From Hyperoplus lanceolatus (taxonomy: Eukaryota; Chordata; Actinopteri; Uranoscopiformes; Ammodytidae): 64,000 nucleotides of DNA. Position numbers and translations under genes: made by a program. The DNA lies in NCBI GenBank assembly GCA_026929865.2, contig CM049398.1, forward strand, positions 13,659,001 to 13,723,000, given 5' to 3'. How positions within the stretch are numbered: the first letter of the stretch is position 1; each line of letters begins with the position of its first letter. Shown piece by piece: positions 12,960-25,046 of this stretch. The notes under the pieces are model-generated. The model did no database searches. It saw only the letters and a list, made by a program, of their open reading frames with translations, and was not told the DNA's origin.

Positions 12960-13600
12960 AGCTGTCTTTACCTTTAAAAAACACACATACACACATCACC
13001 CAGTTCGCTAGTAAGCTAATTAGCGGCAGTCGCAGTACTGTTACCGTTACACCTATTAAACCTAGGCAGAGGGAGCGACCAGGAGGCGAGTGAGTGCCTT
13101 CGTTCCTGACCACATTTAAAGGGCAGTGGAAAGGGAGGTTCAGAGCAAAAAAATACAGAAACATTTACACGAGGGGGAGATGTCCTTACCTGTACAGCCC
13201 ACAAGAAGCAAGGCTAGAATAATATCCCTTAACTGGACCATCGCAACTCCCGGGTAACGTTAGACGGCGTTGCTAACGTTTAATCTCCGCTCGGTCCCAA
13301 CGGTGATGCCCTCGGGGTTGTTGTTGTTTTTCTAAATCCTTTTCCTTCCACTGCCTGTTTTAGCTAAGTGTTCATCCTAATCTATACAAATCTGAGCTGG
13401 ACGGTGATAACTGTCAGGTGCAGTAGTTGTAGCCTAGTCGTTGATGTCAACCGGCGGCCAGAGATTAGCGGTGATGAGCGCCAGTGCACTGTTCAAAGTC
13501 TGACTGACAAGCAGAGCCTGCTCACACACGCGGATCACTCCGCACAAGCGGAATGAAGCACCTCCCGTTAAATAGGGCGCGGGTCGGTCTCAAAGGATGA
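12960..13600 (-). promoter_or_regulatory. CpG-rich promoter-like region of the minus-strand first exon
   Basis: CpG dinucleotides are clearly denser here than in the surrounding AT-rich DNA (for example ACGGCGTTGC, CCGGCGGCC, GGGCGCGGG). On the minus strand a TATTTAA box-like motif lies at about 13569-13575. That would place a transcription start near 13540 and a 5' UTR of roughly 300 nt before the start codon at 13241. The promoter role is inferred from composition and the adjacent exon. Confidence 0.4.
13190..13241 (-). CDS. First coding exon with signal peptide, candidate NCAM1-type cell adhesion molecule
   Basis: The minus-strand ATG at 13241 has a good context (GCGATGG). It opens a 17-codon leader, MVQLRDIILALLLVGCT, followed by one base of the next codon and a consensus donor ACAG|GTAAGG at 13189. 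That is a phase-1 exon of 52 coding bases. A short charged start, a hydrophobic core and a small-residue end make a clear secretory signal. The pattern M-x-Q-x-[K/R]-D-[L/I]-I-x-x-L-x-x-x-G matches the vertebrate NCAM1 leader as I remember it, and a phase-1 junction after the leader is usual for Ig-superfamily genes. NCAM1 also has a very large first intron, which would fit the empty 13 kb to the left. Identification rests on 17 residues, so the gene name is a hypothesis. Any secreted or membrane protein leader remains possible. The next exon is not in the window. Confidence 0.5.
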
Positions 13601-14223
13601 CCCATGTCATAGGGAAACCCTTCTATTTATTATCATAATAATGCGGACAAAAAAAACGTATTAAGAGTTAGAAGACCAGATAGATATTAAGAGAAATAAT
13701 CTTTATATTAATTTGAAGCTCCTTTCTGTGACAAACGTTTATTTGTTATGTCTCATGTTCACTACACCACATGGGGCTAAGGAAAAAAATGTCTCTAGAG
13801 CTTTTATATATGTTTCTCCCCAAAGAACACAAAGTACAGATATATTCAGTTGTAATTATGGCTTTAATGATTAATATTTGAGCCAAATAATAACAACCAG
13901 TTGCCAGTAGAGTTTAGACACATTGAGAAGTCACTTTTTTAAATGAATTTGGTTGTTACAGTATTTTTTTTAAATAAAAAAAAAAAAAATAATAATAATA
14001 ATAATGCCATAAGTTTTTTCCAAAGTTCTAGCTTGTGATTTGTGTAATGACAAATAGGCAATTTCAGAAGATTGCATACATGCTGGGCCTAAAGGAAAAT
14101 GTGTTTCACTAATCATTATAGATCACATGATGAATTGATTTATGGACAAGACAATAAGCAGAATATTCTTTGATGAATAAAAGTGTTCTTTGACTGATTT
14201 TGAAAAAAATCCCTTAGTAGCTA
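13601..14223. other. Gene-free stretch with A-rich and (AAT)n tract
   Basis: No gene seen. Contains a run of A residues followed by AAT repeats at about 13971-14004. It lies just upstream of the presumed minus-strand promoter and just before a plus-strand LINE fragment. Confidence 0.35.
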
Positions 14224-14751
14224 ATGACCATCTCTTACAAGGAGCTGCAACAAATCTTCACACAAATTAATTATTTACTGCTTGTTTTTTCATTTACTGC
14301 ACATAGCAAGGATAAAAAACACCTAAGGGGGTTAATCTACAACCATGCAATACTGACAGTCTATAACTTATCTATAAAGCCATATTATAATCAAGCAACT
14401 TACAGGGCACACACTAATAACTTCTTTATTGATGGTAGAATTCTCAAATTACGGGACATAGTAAGTTACCACACCGCACAAATGATGTACAAGGCTTCAA
14501 AAAAAAGCCTTCCTGTCAGTTTACAAGCAATGTTTGAAGACAGAGGAGTCTCGCATGATTTAAGAAGAAAAAGAAAATTCATAGAGAAAAACATACGGAC
14601 CACACTTAAGTCATTTTCGATTTCTGTAAAGGGTATTAAATTATGGAATGAACTTGATGAAGATATCACAGGGAGTTGCAGTTTGCGAAATTTCAAAATA
14701 ATGTATGTCTCTAAAATTATGGAAAATTATAGACTGTATGCAGAGCACTAA
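14224..14751 (+). pseudogene. LINE reverse-transcriptase C-terminal remnant, open for 175 codons
   Basis: An uninterrupted frame whose conserved blocks are LSIKPYYNQATYRAHTNN, ILKLRDIVSYHTAQMMYKA, LRRKRKFIEKNIRTTLKSFS and VKGIKLWNELDEDI. These match the end of L2/Rex-like LINE proteins of fish (remembered family features). It lacks the YADD active site and the endonuclease, so it is inactive although this part is still open, which suggests a fairly recent insertion. The first ATG is not a real start; the fragment begins where the truncation falls. Confidence 0.7.
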
Positions 14752-15286
14752 GAAACGGATAAAAGGTGGTTGGCACTTTCATAACATTATTGTAAAAGAT
14801 AGGTCAGCAGAATGAGTTGTTTGGTTTTGAATACTTTTGCAGTTGTGTTTAGACTACCAGATAATGACATTGAAAAGGCCACAATAAAAGGGCAAAACAA
14901 ACTCTGCATTGTCAGAAACTCAGAGCGGAGCAGAACTGATCTTAAAAGCTGAAGCAAGTGGATTAATCATGGAACTGCTAAATTGGTCTCTAAATGCAAA
15001 TGTATATAGATATATATACTTAATCCTTGTGTATTTTCTTCCTTTTATTTTTATTTTTATTTTTATTTTTTATTTTTCTCTTATTTTTTACTTTTCATTA
15101 TTTTCTTTTTTCCTGTTTTTTTTTTCTTTTCTGTGATCAGTAAATGTGAATCTGATTTTGAATCTGATGAAAGTGGGGGCGGGACTCGATAAGCCTTAGG
15201 CTTCTTCCGTCACCCTTCGGGCAATACTAATTAAGATTTATGATGTGAATGAGATAATTTGTGTATTGTGTGAAATTGTCCGAAAG

Positions 15287-15316
<30 letters not shown>
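14224..15316 (+). mobile_element. 5'-truncated LINE with 3' UTR and (AAAT)n tail
   Basis: Plus-strand non-LTR retrotransposon remnant. The frame to 14751 encodes the post-catalytic tail of a LINE reverse transcriptase. A long non-coding 3' region follows with a T-rich block (15039-15135) and a GGCTTCTTCCGTCACCCTTC block at 15201-15220. It ends in GAAATAAATAAATAAATAAA at 15285-15315, a usual LINE tail. It differs in sequence and tail from the LINEs at 10490, 32041 and 32980, so it is a separate family or lineage. Confidence 0.75.
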
Positions 15317-15317
<1 letters not shown>

Positions 15318-15433
15318 ATTAAGTAAGCATTAATAGTTATCATTCTATGCACCTAAAGCAGAGGGTAAAATGTTATTTTTCACATTTATTAATTTAACTG
15401 ATTTCACTGATCAGATCAAAACTTTGTAATAAC

Positions 15434-15494
<61 letters not shown>
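15434..15494. repeat. (TAA)n microsatellite
   Basis: About 20 TAA units. It is followed at 15505-15525 by TTATATAGCGCTC, which resembles the 3' tail of LINE/SINE copies read in reverse, so the array may have grown from a retroelement tail on the minus strand. Confidence 0.85.
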
Positions 15495-15497
<3 letters not shown>

Positions 15498-16568
15498 TAT
15501 TTTTTATTTATATAGCGCTCTTCTCTCACTCAGAGAAACATGATGGTTTAATGCATTTTCAATAAGCTTTAATCATGTAGACAGGAACACAAATTTGGTC
15601 AGGAAATATTAAATCCATCTATTTTGTTTAAATTTGATGATTCCATTACTAAAATTAACTAATACTAAAATCAGCCTTCAAAACTAAACGCAATGCAATT
15701 TCTTTGCTACGGTAAAGCGGAAACTGATTCAAGGAAAACCACAAGCAATAGGACATGAACTCTGTGTCGTTATGATAACATTAAATGCTAATCATTTTGC
15801 AAGTAGTTTTTAACTTAAATTGAGTATCTTGAATATTTTATTACAACTTTGATAATTTGTAATGTATAAGAAAATCCTATTCTCCTCCATGCTGCTGTAC
15901 AAGAGAACAGTGCTTTGTGCTTTCATCAAAGTACTGTCAAACTCTATATTCAAAATACTGCCCGTAACGCCTCTACATATATTTCTAAAGCACTGCTGTG
16001 AGACAAATAGTCTCCCTGACCCTCCATCACTCCACCAATGACCAAAGAGAAGCTTATGCAACAAACATTTATTCCCACTGTAAAGTGAATACCTGGGAGG
16101 ACAGAGATGCAAAATAAGAGAAGGCTGTTTGCTTGCACAGCAGGAGGGAACCATAGCACTTGGCATCCTGAGAGAGTGCTTTTGCCTTTGATTTGCTCAG
16201 TTGGCCAGCGGAGCCAAATGCAACGGGCCAAAAATTAAGAAACCCAAATCGATTTTTGGTCTTACTGAAAAAGTATTATGGTCAGATTTTGCATATTTGC
16301 TGTAACCCTTTCCTCTTACAGCAATTTCCTTCAGACTTGCAAACACAGTGTGTGTGTGTGTGTGTGTCCAAAAATGTTCCCGTACACTCCCATTTCTCCC
16401 ATTCTATTCTAACCACCCATTTACTAATAAGTAAGTAATCAGACAAAGCAGGTGGAGGGGAGAATGGATTTATGGAATAAAGGGGGGGAAAGAGTGATGC
16501 TCGATGTTTGATTTGTGCTTCAGCATCACAGATAGGAAATATGACTCAGCTGATGACTCATGCATATA
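15495..16568. other. Gene-free stretch before the first palindromic Tc1 element
   Basis: No supported gene. The two overlapping minus frames at 15810-16231 have no recognisable domain. A short (TG) run lies at about 16349-16368. Confidence 0.35.
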
Positions 16569-16813
16569 CAGTATCTCACAAAAGTGAGTACACCCCTAAC
16601 ATTTCTTCAAATATTTCATTATATCTTTCCATGCGACAACACTGAATAAATGACACTTTGATACAATGTCAAGTAGTCAGTGTACAGCTTGTATAACAGT
16701 GTAAATTTACTGTCCCCTCAAAATAACTCGACACACAGCCATTAATGTCTAAACTGCTGGCAACAAAAGTGAGTACACCCCTAAGAAAAAATGTCCAAAT
16801 TGGGCCCAAAGTG

Positions 16814-17645
16814 TCAATATTTTGTTTTGCCATCATTATTGTCTAGCACTGCCTTAACCCTCTTGGGCATGTAGTTCACTAGGGCTTCACAGGTTGCAAC
16901 TGGAATCCTCTTCCACCCATTCATGACGACATCAAGGAGCTGGTGGATATTAGAGCCCTTGCGCTCCTCCATCTCCCGTTTTAGGATGCCCCAAAGATGC
17001 TCAATAGGGTTTAAGACTGGAGACATGCTTGGCCAGTCCATAACCTTTACCCTCAGCTTCTTTAGCAAGCCAGTGGTCGTTCGGAGGGGTGTTTGGGGTC
17101 GTTATCATGTTGCAGTACTGCCCTGCGGCCCAGTTTATGAAGGAAGGGGATCATGCTCTGCTTCAGTATGTCACAGTACATGTTAGAATTCAATGAACTG
17201 TAGATCCCCAGTGCTGGCAGCACTCATGCAGCCCCAGACCATGACACTCCAACCACCATGCTTGACTCTAGGCAAGACACACTTGTCTTTGTACTCCTCA
17301 CCTGGTTGCCGCTCTATACTCTTAACACCATCTGAACCAAATAAATGTATTTTGGTCTCATCAGACTACAGGACATGGTTGCAGTAATCCATGTCCGTAG
17401 TCTGTTTGTCTTCAGCAAACTTTTTGTGGGGTTTCTTGTGCATCATCTTTAGAATAGGCTTCCTTCTGGGATGACAGCCATGCAGACCAGTATGATGCAG
17501 AGTGCGGCGTATGGTCTGAGCACTGACAGGTTGACCCCCCATCCCTTCAAGCCCTTCAGCAATGCTGGCAGCACTCATACGTCTATTTTCCAAAGCCAAC
17601 CTCTGTGTACGACGCTGACCATGTGCACTCAACCTTCGTAAACTG
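16814..17645 (-). pseudogene. Tc1-like transposase, N-terminally truncated, with frame breaks
   Basis: Minus-strand cut-and-paste transposase lacking its first DNA-binding domain. From the N-terminal side the visible blocks are: a basic second helix-turn-helix segment (MSAASIAEGLEG, VSAQTIRRTLHHTGLHG, PRRKPILKMMHKK); the first catalytic Asp in CNHVLWSDETKI; the HGGWSVMVWGCM-type block; the second Asp in LQHDNDPKHTS; and the third acid in LNPIEHLWGILKRE. It ends CEALVNYMPKRVKAVL before a TGA at 16814-16816. These are the DD34E residues of the Tc1 family. Several frame changes between 17070 and 17400 break it. The N-terminus would run into the inverted right arm, so no normal start exists. Confidence 0.8.
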
Positions 17646-17984
17646 GGCCGCGGGGTGGTATTGCAACATGATAACGACCCCAAACACACCTCCAAGACGA
17701 CCAGTGGCTTGCTAAAAAAGCTGAGGGTAAAGGTTATGGCCTGGCCAAGCCTGTCTCCAGACCTAAACCCTATTGAGCATCTTTGGGGCATCCTCAAACG
17801 GAAGGTGGAGGAGCGCAAGGTCTTTAATATCCACCAGCTCTGTGATGCTGTCATAAATGGGTGGAAGAGGGTTCCAGTTGCAACCTGTGAAGCTCTAGTG
17901 AACTACATGCCCAAGAGGGTTAAGGCAGTGCTGGAAAATAATGGTGGCCACACAAAATATTTACACTTTGGGCCCAATTTGTAA
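17641..17984 (+). pseudogene. Duplicated, inverted transposase C-terminus in the right arm
   Basis: Plus-strand frame open for about 109 codons, beginning with VLQHDNDPKHTS and including LNPIEHLWGILKRKVEE, CEALVNYMPKRVKAV and GGHTKYLHFGPNL. It is a second copy of the catalytic C-terminal third, facing away from the minus-strand copy in the left arm (16814-17139). It carries the second and third catalytic acids but not the first. The right arm differs from the left by scattered substitutions, so the two arms have diverged since the inversion formed. Confidence 0.75.
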
Positions 17985-18210
17985 ATTTTTTCTAAGGGGT
18001 GTACTCACTTTTGTTGCCAGCAGTTTAGACATTAATGGCTGTGTGTCGAGTTATTTTGAGGGGACAGGAAATTTACACTGTTATACAAGCTGTACACTGA
18101 CTACTTTACATTGTATCAAAGTGTCATTTATTCAGTGTTGTCCCATGGAAAGATATAAAGAAAACTGTGAAGAAATGTGAGGGGTGTACTCACTTTTGTG
18201 AGATACTGTA

Positions 18211-19055
18211 AATGCCCCTCCGAAATATACTGTAGTGTTTTATTCTGTGTGCACCAAAGATGAAAAGCTGGTGTTTTGGAAGGGTTATTAGTGTAACCAC
18301 TCAGTAACAATTACAATCCCAAGACATTTTTTTTCTTTTAATGGATGAAAATGAGGGCAAATGTATAAAAATTCTCCTCAAGTAATCATTTGTGTTTATT
18401 AAATTCCCACAGGTCCCGTAAGCCAAATTCCTTAATGATCATTATACATATATTGATCTTGATTGATTGGAGATATCATTTTTCAATTAGTCTGTAGAAA
18501 GCTGATACAATCAGTGTAACTTTGTGGTACAGTCTTTTTTCTATCACACTCATCTTGCACCCAACAGGCCCTCATCGTCTTCATAAAGAATTAATTTGAC
18601 TAAATCCCTTGTGAGCCATCAACTCCATTTCTTGTTACACTAAATATGCCGTCCATTTCGAGTAAAGCAACCATAACATGCTCTTTCGTCTACTAAAAAA
18701 TCACCCACGATCCCTTTCAAAGCTTTGCCAAGATTTGGCTTAACTTGTCATATTCAATCACGCACGGTTGAAGTAGTAATTGATGAATGTAATCTTAGTT
18801 TGTTCCGTTCTCAGAAGCACAGGAGTGAGACGTTTTTAAAACACGCACAAGACTCTCTGAAACTTCAAAAGCCCATTTCATTACCCACTAGGCTGCCTTA
18901 AGATAGTCTGTGTTCACCATCACTCTGTTTCTCTGTAAGGTCGATCACCCCCTCCGTTTCCTGCTGCCTCTCATCCTCTTTCACCCATTTAAGCCATGTC
19001 CACACATGCATACTCTCTTGAGCCCATACTGTACATACACATATAAAGGATTTTC
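18211..19055. other. Gene-free stretch
   Basis: AT-rich sequence with no supported gene or repeat. Frames here are short and overlap on both strands. Confidence 0.35.
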
Positions 19056-19060
19056 CTATC

Positions 19061-20985
<1,925 letters not shown>

Positions 20986-20987
20986 TG

Positions 20988-21073
20988 GGGGGTGGGGGGT
21001 TGTATTAAGCACTTTGTGTTACATTTGATTGTATGAAAAGTGCTATAGAAATAAAGTTTAATTGATTGATAAA
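20988..21073 (+). repeat. LINE/SINE 3'-tail remnant with (TTGA)n
   Basis: GCACTTTGTGTTACATTTGA, then AAAAGTGCTATAGAAATAAA and GTTTAATTGATTGATAAA, give the 3'-tail signature shared by fish LINEs and the SINEs that borrow their tails. Only the tail is recognisable; the G-rich block just upstream (about 20935-20998) may belong to it. Confidence 0.55.
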
Positions 21074-22390
21074 ACAAATATAAATACATTTGAAATATCT
21101 GGATACCTTCAGTTCTCAAAATTCTGTTTTAATTTTCGATTTATCAAAAATATTTAACAATCTTGAAGGATTGTTGACGTTGAAAAAAAATCCCACAATT
21201 TAAAACAAAAGTTCAAAAACAACAAGTCTAATGAAAACAATATGACCAGTTAACATAATTAAATGTATTAAAAGAAGGAAAGTTTAAATTAAAAATAAAT
21301 TCTACAATCAATAAAACAGTCACAGACTGTGGCAGAGTTATTGATAATCGTAAATGTAAACTGACCGATGGATATCATTGTATTGAGTTTCAGAGTGGAT
21401 TGTAATATGTTCCATGTGTTGGGGGCAGAGAAGCATAAAGAATACTTTCCAAGTTCAGTATTCATTATTGGTATTCAAAGTGAGAATTGCATGGGTCAAA
21501 ATAAAATAAAAGATGCAACTGCAAAATAATATTGGATATCTGCTGCCACCTAGGGATATAAAAACATAACAGCATGGAAACAGTGTCTGACATAAGACGG
21601 CAACACATCCTCTACTTGTAATTGGGTCTTTCTGACATTTGGGGGCAGCATATCTCAACTCAAAATTGGATACTCTTTACATATTTCCCCCTTGTTTTTA
21701 TAATTCATGCATGGACAGTGTACAAATGCAATTAAGATTTAATGAGAACTAATGTTGATCACTCTTCTACTGCAAAACGGTGTAATTTGGAAAATAGAAG
21801 ATAATAGATTTTCACATTGTGCCCATGGTGTCTGGCCCCCAACCTAACTGTCTGACTCTGACCCAACGGTCCAGCTGGATGGGAGGTCCAGCTCAGCGGG
21901 TGGTGGTATTTGTTGAACTTGGTATGACTTGTATTTAAATTGTTCTGTTGCTTCCCTGTGTCTATTTAAAAAAATCCTACAAGAACAGCTTAGCAATTTA
22001 CGTATTTTTTTCTGTTTTGGGATATGTTCGCACCATTGGTCACACATCGCTTTGCATCTATGGTCACTGTGTAGAAATATTTAACTACATCTAAAGTGGC
22101 AGCAGTGGCACATGCTTTGACAGCATATATCAAACAAATAAAAATGGTTTATTCCCAGTTTTTAGACACATTGTTCCAATTTCAGACATTTTGCATCAGG
22201 TTTTCACAGCTTGTTAACATTCAATTTTTCATGGTCATTAATCTCCGTCTTTTACTTTGTAATTACGTTTTTGGTGAAAGACTCATACTTAAATATAACC
22301 TTTTTTCAATAATATTTTATTATTACAATAGTAAAGTTCTGCTCTATTTTTAGTACCTTAGTAGTAATGTGATATCTCACTCCCTCAAGC
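21074..22390. other. Gene-free stretch
   Basis: AT-rich, no supported gene. Frames such as 22096-22353 have no recognisable domain. Confidence 0.35.
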
Positions 22391-22393
22391 TAA

Positions 22394-22432
22394 TGCATGC
22401 ACGCACACACGCATGCATGCATGCATGCACGC
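22394..22432. repeat. (ATGC)n-type short tandem repeat
   Basis: Alternating ATGCATGCACGC units with CA interruptions. Simple sequence only. Confidence 0.75.
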
Positions 22433-23418
22433 ACTAACAGACAATCCATGAAATATACCTACATTTCAATCTGATATTGACATGAATTGAGTTCAACACA
22501 GATGTTTTATCTGAAACAGGTGGCAAAGAGCTGGCTTGTGTTATAAATCCATCGAAACCCAAACAAACAGACCCTTCTCCAAATGCACCTGTCATTATTT
22601 ATAAAGGGTAGTAACAATTAGAGTACCAAGCTCATTTTAAGTCTTCCAGCGGACACTACTCAAACACCCTGAAAACCGAGTTTAGCATGCACCAGCTTCT
22701 GTAATGTGCAGTGACAGTTCACATCAGATCCCGGGTATCTCAAGAAGCCTGTCACTTTGGATTTCACCCAAGATGTATGATAAGCCTCTAACGAACTCAA
22801 ACCCCATTTCAAACCTCAGGCTATGCAGAACACCGCTCTCAGTCATCAAACCTGCCTGTGAGCTGCTAGCTGCCATACTGAAACACCAAAGAACATTCAA
22901 GTAAGACAGATGAGAGATGCATGAAGTGTGTGATTGATTGTTCAAAAGGATAATCTTTTACATGTACAGTAATGACCTAAATAAAAACACTACTATGTTA
23001 TGCATTGAGTACACCTCAACAGGTTACAGGAAGTAAGAGGAAGTATACTTTGATTTGAACTAAAATTAGTCATTGCGTTGCCTCTTCGTTTACCGTGCTA
23101 CACCTTAGAGGCAATGTGTTACTTTTATGTGTGAGTACTTACTTTGGCACTTTTGTTGCTTTTAGGTGCCCAATAGGAGCCGGCAAATGAGAGCTGGCGT
23201 GAGTATGTTAGCTCATTCAGCCTTTAACAGGTTTTTCAATGTGCAGTGTTTATGTGAATAATGTTATGGCCTCGACAAGTCTCTGGAGGCCAGCGGGGCT
23301 GTTATCCTGCGAGCCAACCTGGAAGTTAACTCTGCTACGGTTCGTTGGCCGCAGCCCACACAAGGACCTCAGTGGAGCTTTCAGTGTGCCTTCAGATTTA
23401 AGGTGAAAATAAGGTATA
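22433..23418. other. Gene-free stretch between repeats
   Basis: No supported gene. A 66-codon plus frame and a 73-codon minus frame overlap at 22704-22945 without motifs. Confidence 0.35.
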
Positions 23419-23689
23419 CAGTATCTCACAAAAGTGAGTACACCCCTAACATTTCTTCAAATATTTCATTATATCTTTCCATGGGACAACACTGAATAAA
23501 TGACACTTTGATACAATGTAAAGTAGTCAGTGTACAGCTTGTATAACAGTGTAAATTTACTGTCCCCTCAAAATAACTCGACACACAGCCATTAATGTCT
23601 AAACTGCTGGCAACAAAAGTGAGTACACCCCTAAGAAAAAATGTCCAAATTGGGCCCAAAGTGTCAATATTTTGTTTTGTCATCATTAT

Positions 23690-24490
23690 TTTCCAGCACT
23701 ACCTTAACCCTCTTGGCATGGAGTTCACTAGAGCTTCACAGGTTGCAACTGGAACCCTCTTCTACCCATTCATGACGACATCAAGGAGCTGGTGGATATT
23801 AGAGTCCTTGCGCTCCTCCATCTCCCGTTTTAGGATGCCCCAAAGATGCTCAATAGGGTTTAAGACTGGAGACATGCTTGGCCAGTCCATAACCTTTACC
23901 CTCAGCTTCTTTAGCAAGCCAGTGGTCGTTCGGAGGGTGTTTGGGGTGTTATCATGTTGCAGTACTCCCTGCGCCCAGTTTATGAAGGGAGGGATCATGC
24001 TCTGCTTCAGTATGTCACAGTACATGTTAGAATTCAATGAACTGTAGATCCCCAGTGCTGGCAGCACTCATGCAGCCCCAGACCATGACACTCCAACCGC
24101 CATGCTTGACTCTAGGCAAGACACACTTGTCTTTGTACTCCTCACCTGGTTGCCGCTCCTCACTCTTAACACCATCTGAACTAAATACATGTATTTTGGT
24201 CTCATCAGACCACAGGACATGGTTGCAGTAATCCATGTCCGTAGTCTGTTTGTCTTCAGCAAACTTTTTGTGGGGTTTCTTGTGCATCATCTTTAGAATA
24301 GGCTTCCTTCTGGTTTGACAGCCATGCAGACCAGTATGATGCAGAGTGGGTATGGTCTGAGCACTGACAGGTTGACCCCCCACCCCTTCAAGCCCTTCAG
24401 CAATGCTGGCAGCACTCATACGTCTCTTTTCCAAAGCCAACCTCTGTGTACGACGCTGACCATGTGCACTCAACCTTCGTAAACTGGGCC
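23690..24490 (-). pseudogene. Tc1-like transposase remnant in copy 2
   Basis: Minus-strand transposase lacking its N-terminal third. Visible blocks are RMSAASIAEGLEG, CNHVLWSDETKIHVF with the first catalytic Asp, HGGWSVMVWGCMSA, LQFIEFNMYCDILKQSMI, LQHDNTPN (the DPKHTS part of the block is altered) and LNPIEHLWGILKREMEE. Open stretches at 24027-24536 and 23762-24067 lie in different frames, so at least one frameshift separates the first Asp from the second. A short deletion also affects the region near 24345. Inactive. Confidence 0.75.
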
Positions 24491-24823
24491 GCAGGGTGGT
24501 ATTGCAACATGATAACGACCCCAAACACACCTCCAAGACGACCAGTGGCTTGCTAAAAGCTGAGGGTAAAGGTTATGGCCTGGACAAGCATGTCTCCAGA
24601 CCTAAACCCTATTGAGCATCTTTGGGGCTTCTTAAAACGGAAGGTGGAGGAGCGCAAGGTCTTTAATATCCACCAGCTCTGTGATGCAGTCATAAATGGG
24701 TGGAAGAAGGTTCCAGTTGCAACCTGTGAAGCTCTAGTGAACTCCATGCCCAAGAGGGGTAAGGCAGTGCTGGAAAATAGTGGTGGCCACACAAAATATT
24801 TACACTTTGGGCCCAATTTTTAA
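24490..24823 (+). pseudogene. Inverted duplicate of transposase C-terminus, copy 2
   Basis: Plus-strand second copy of the catalytic C-terminal part: LNPIEHLWGFLKRKVEE, NIHQLCDAVINGWKKVP and CEALVNSMPKRGKAVLE, ending HTKYLHFGPNF. A 2-3 bp loss near 24555 (LLKAEGK instead of LLKKLRVK) breaks its join to the LQHDND block. It corresponds exactly to 17641-17984 of copy 1. Confidence 0.7.
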
Positions 24824-25046
24824 ATTTTTTTAAGGGGTGTACTCACTTTTGTTGCCAGCAGTTTAGACATTAATGGCTGTGTGTCGAGTTATTTTGAGGG
24901 GATAGTAAATTTACACTGTTATACAAGCTGTACACTGTCTACTTTACATTGTATCAAAGTGTCATTTCTTCAGTGTTGTCCCATGGAAAGATATAAAGAA
25001 AAATGTGAAGAAATGTGAGGGGTGTACTCACTTTTGTGAGATACTG

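Larger units (their letters stand above)
16569..18208. mobile_element. Palindromic (foldback-type) Tc1-like element, copy 1
   Basis: A Tc1/mariner element of 1640 bp flanked by the target dinucleotide TA on both sides (16567-16568 and 18209-18210). The ends are CAGTATCTCACAAAAG and its inverse. The inverted arms are very long: about 571 bp (16569-17139 and 17638-18208), each holding the terminal repeat plus the coding region for the transposase C-terminus. The single-copy centre (17140-17637) encodes the middle of the transposase on the minus strand only. The DNA for the N-terminal helix-turn-helix has been replaced by the inverted arm, so the element cannot make a complete transposase. The same layout is found at 23419-25046. 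Confidence 0.85.
23419..25046. mobile_element. Palindromic (foldback-type) Tc1-like element, copy 2
   Basis: Same design as the element at 16569-18208, 1628 bp, with TA at both borders (23417-23418 and 25047-25048) and the same CAGTATCTCACAAAAG ends. The inverted arms are about 567 bp (23419-23985 and 24480-25046). The single-copy centre is the minus-strand middle of the transposase. The junction where the centre meets the right arm (CAACCTTCGTAAACTGGGCC, 24472-24491) is the same as in copy 1 (17631-17650). The rearrangement therefore happened once and was then multiplied by transposition. Confidence 0.85.

Noticed and set aside
12787..13164. 125-codon minus frame with a His-Thr repeat
   Set aside because: The repeat is simply the (GT)n microsatellite in translation. 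The frame lies downstream of the first-exon splice donor and has no acceptor or domain.
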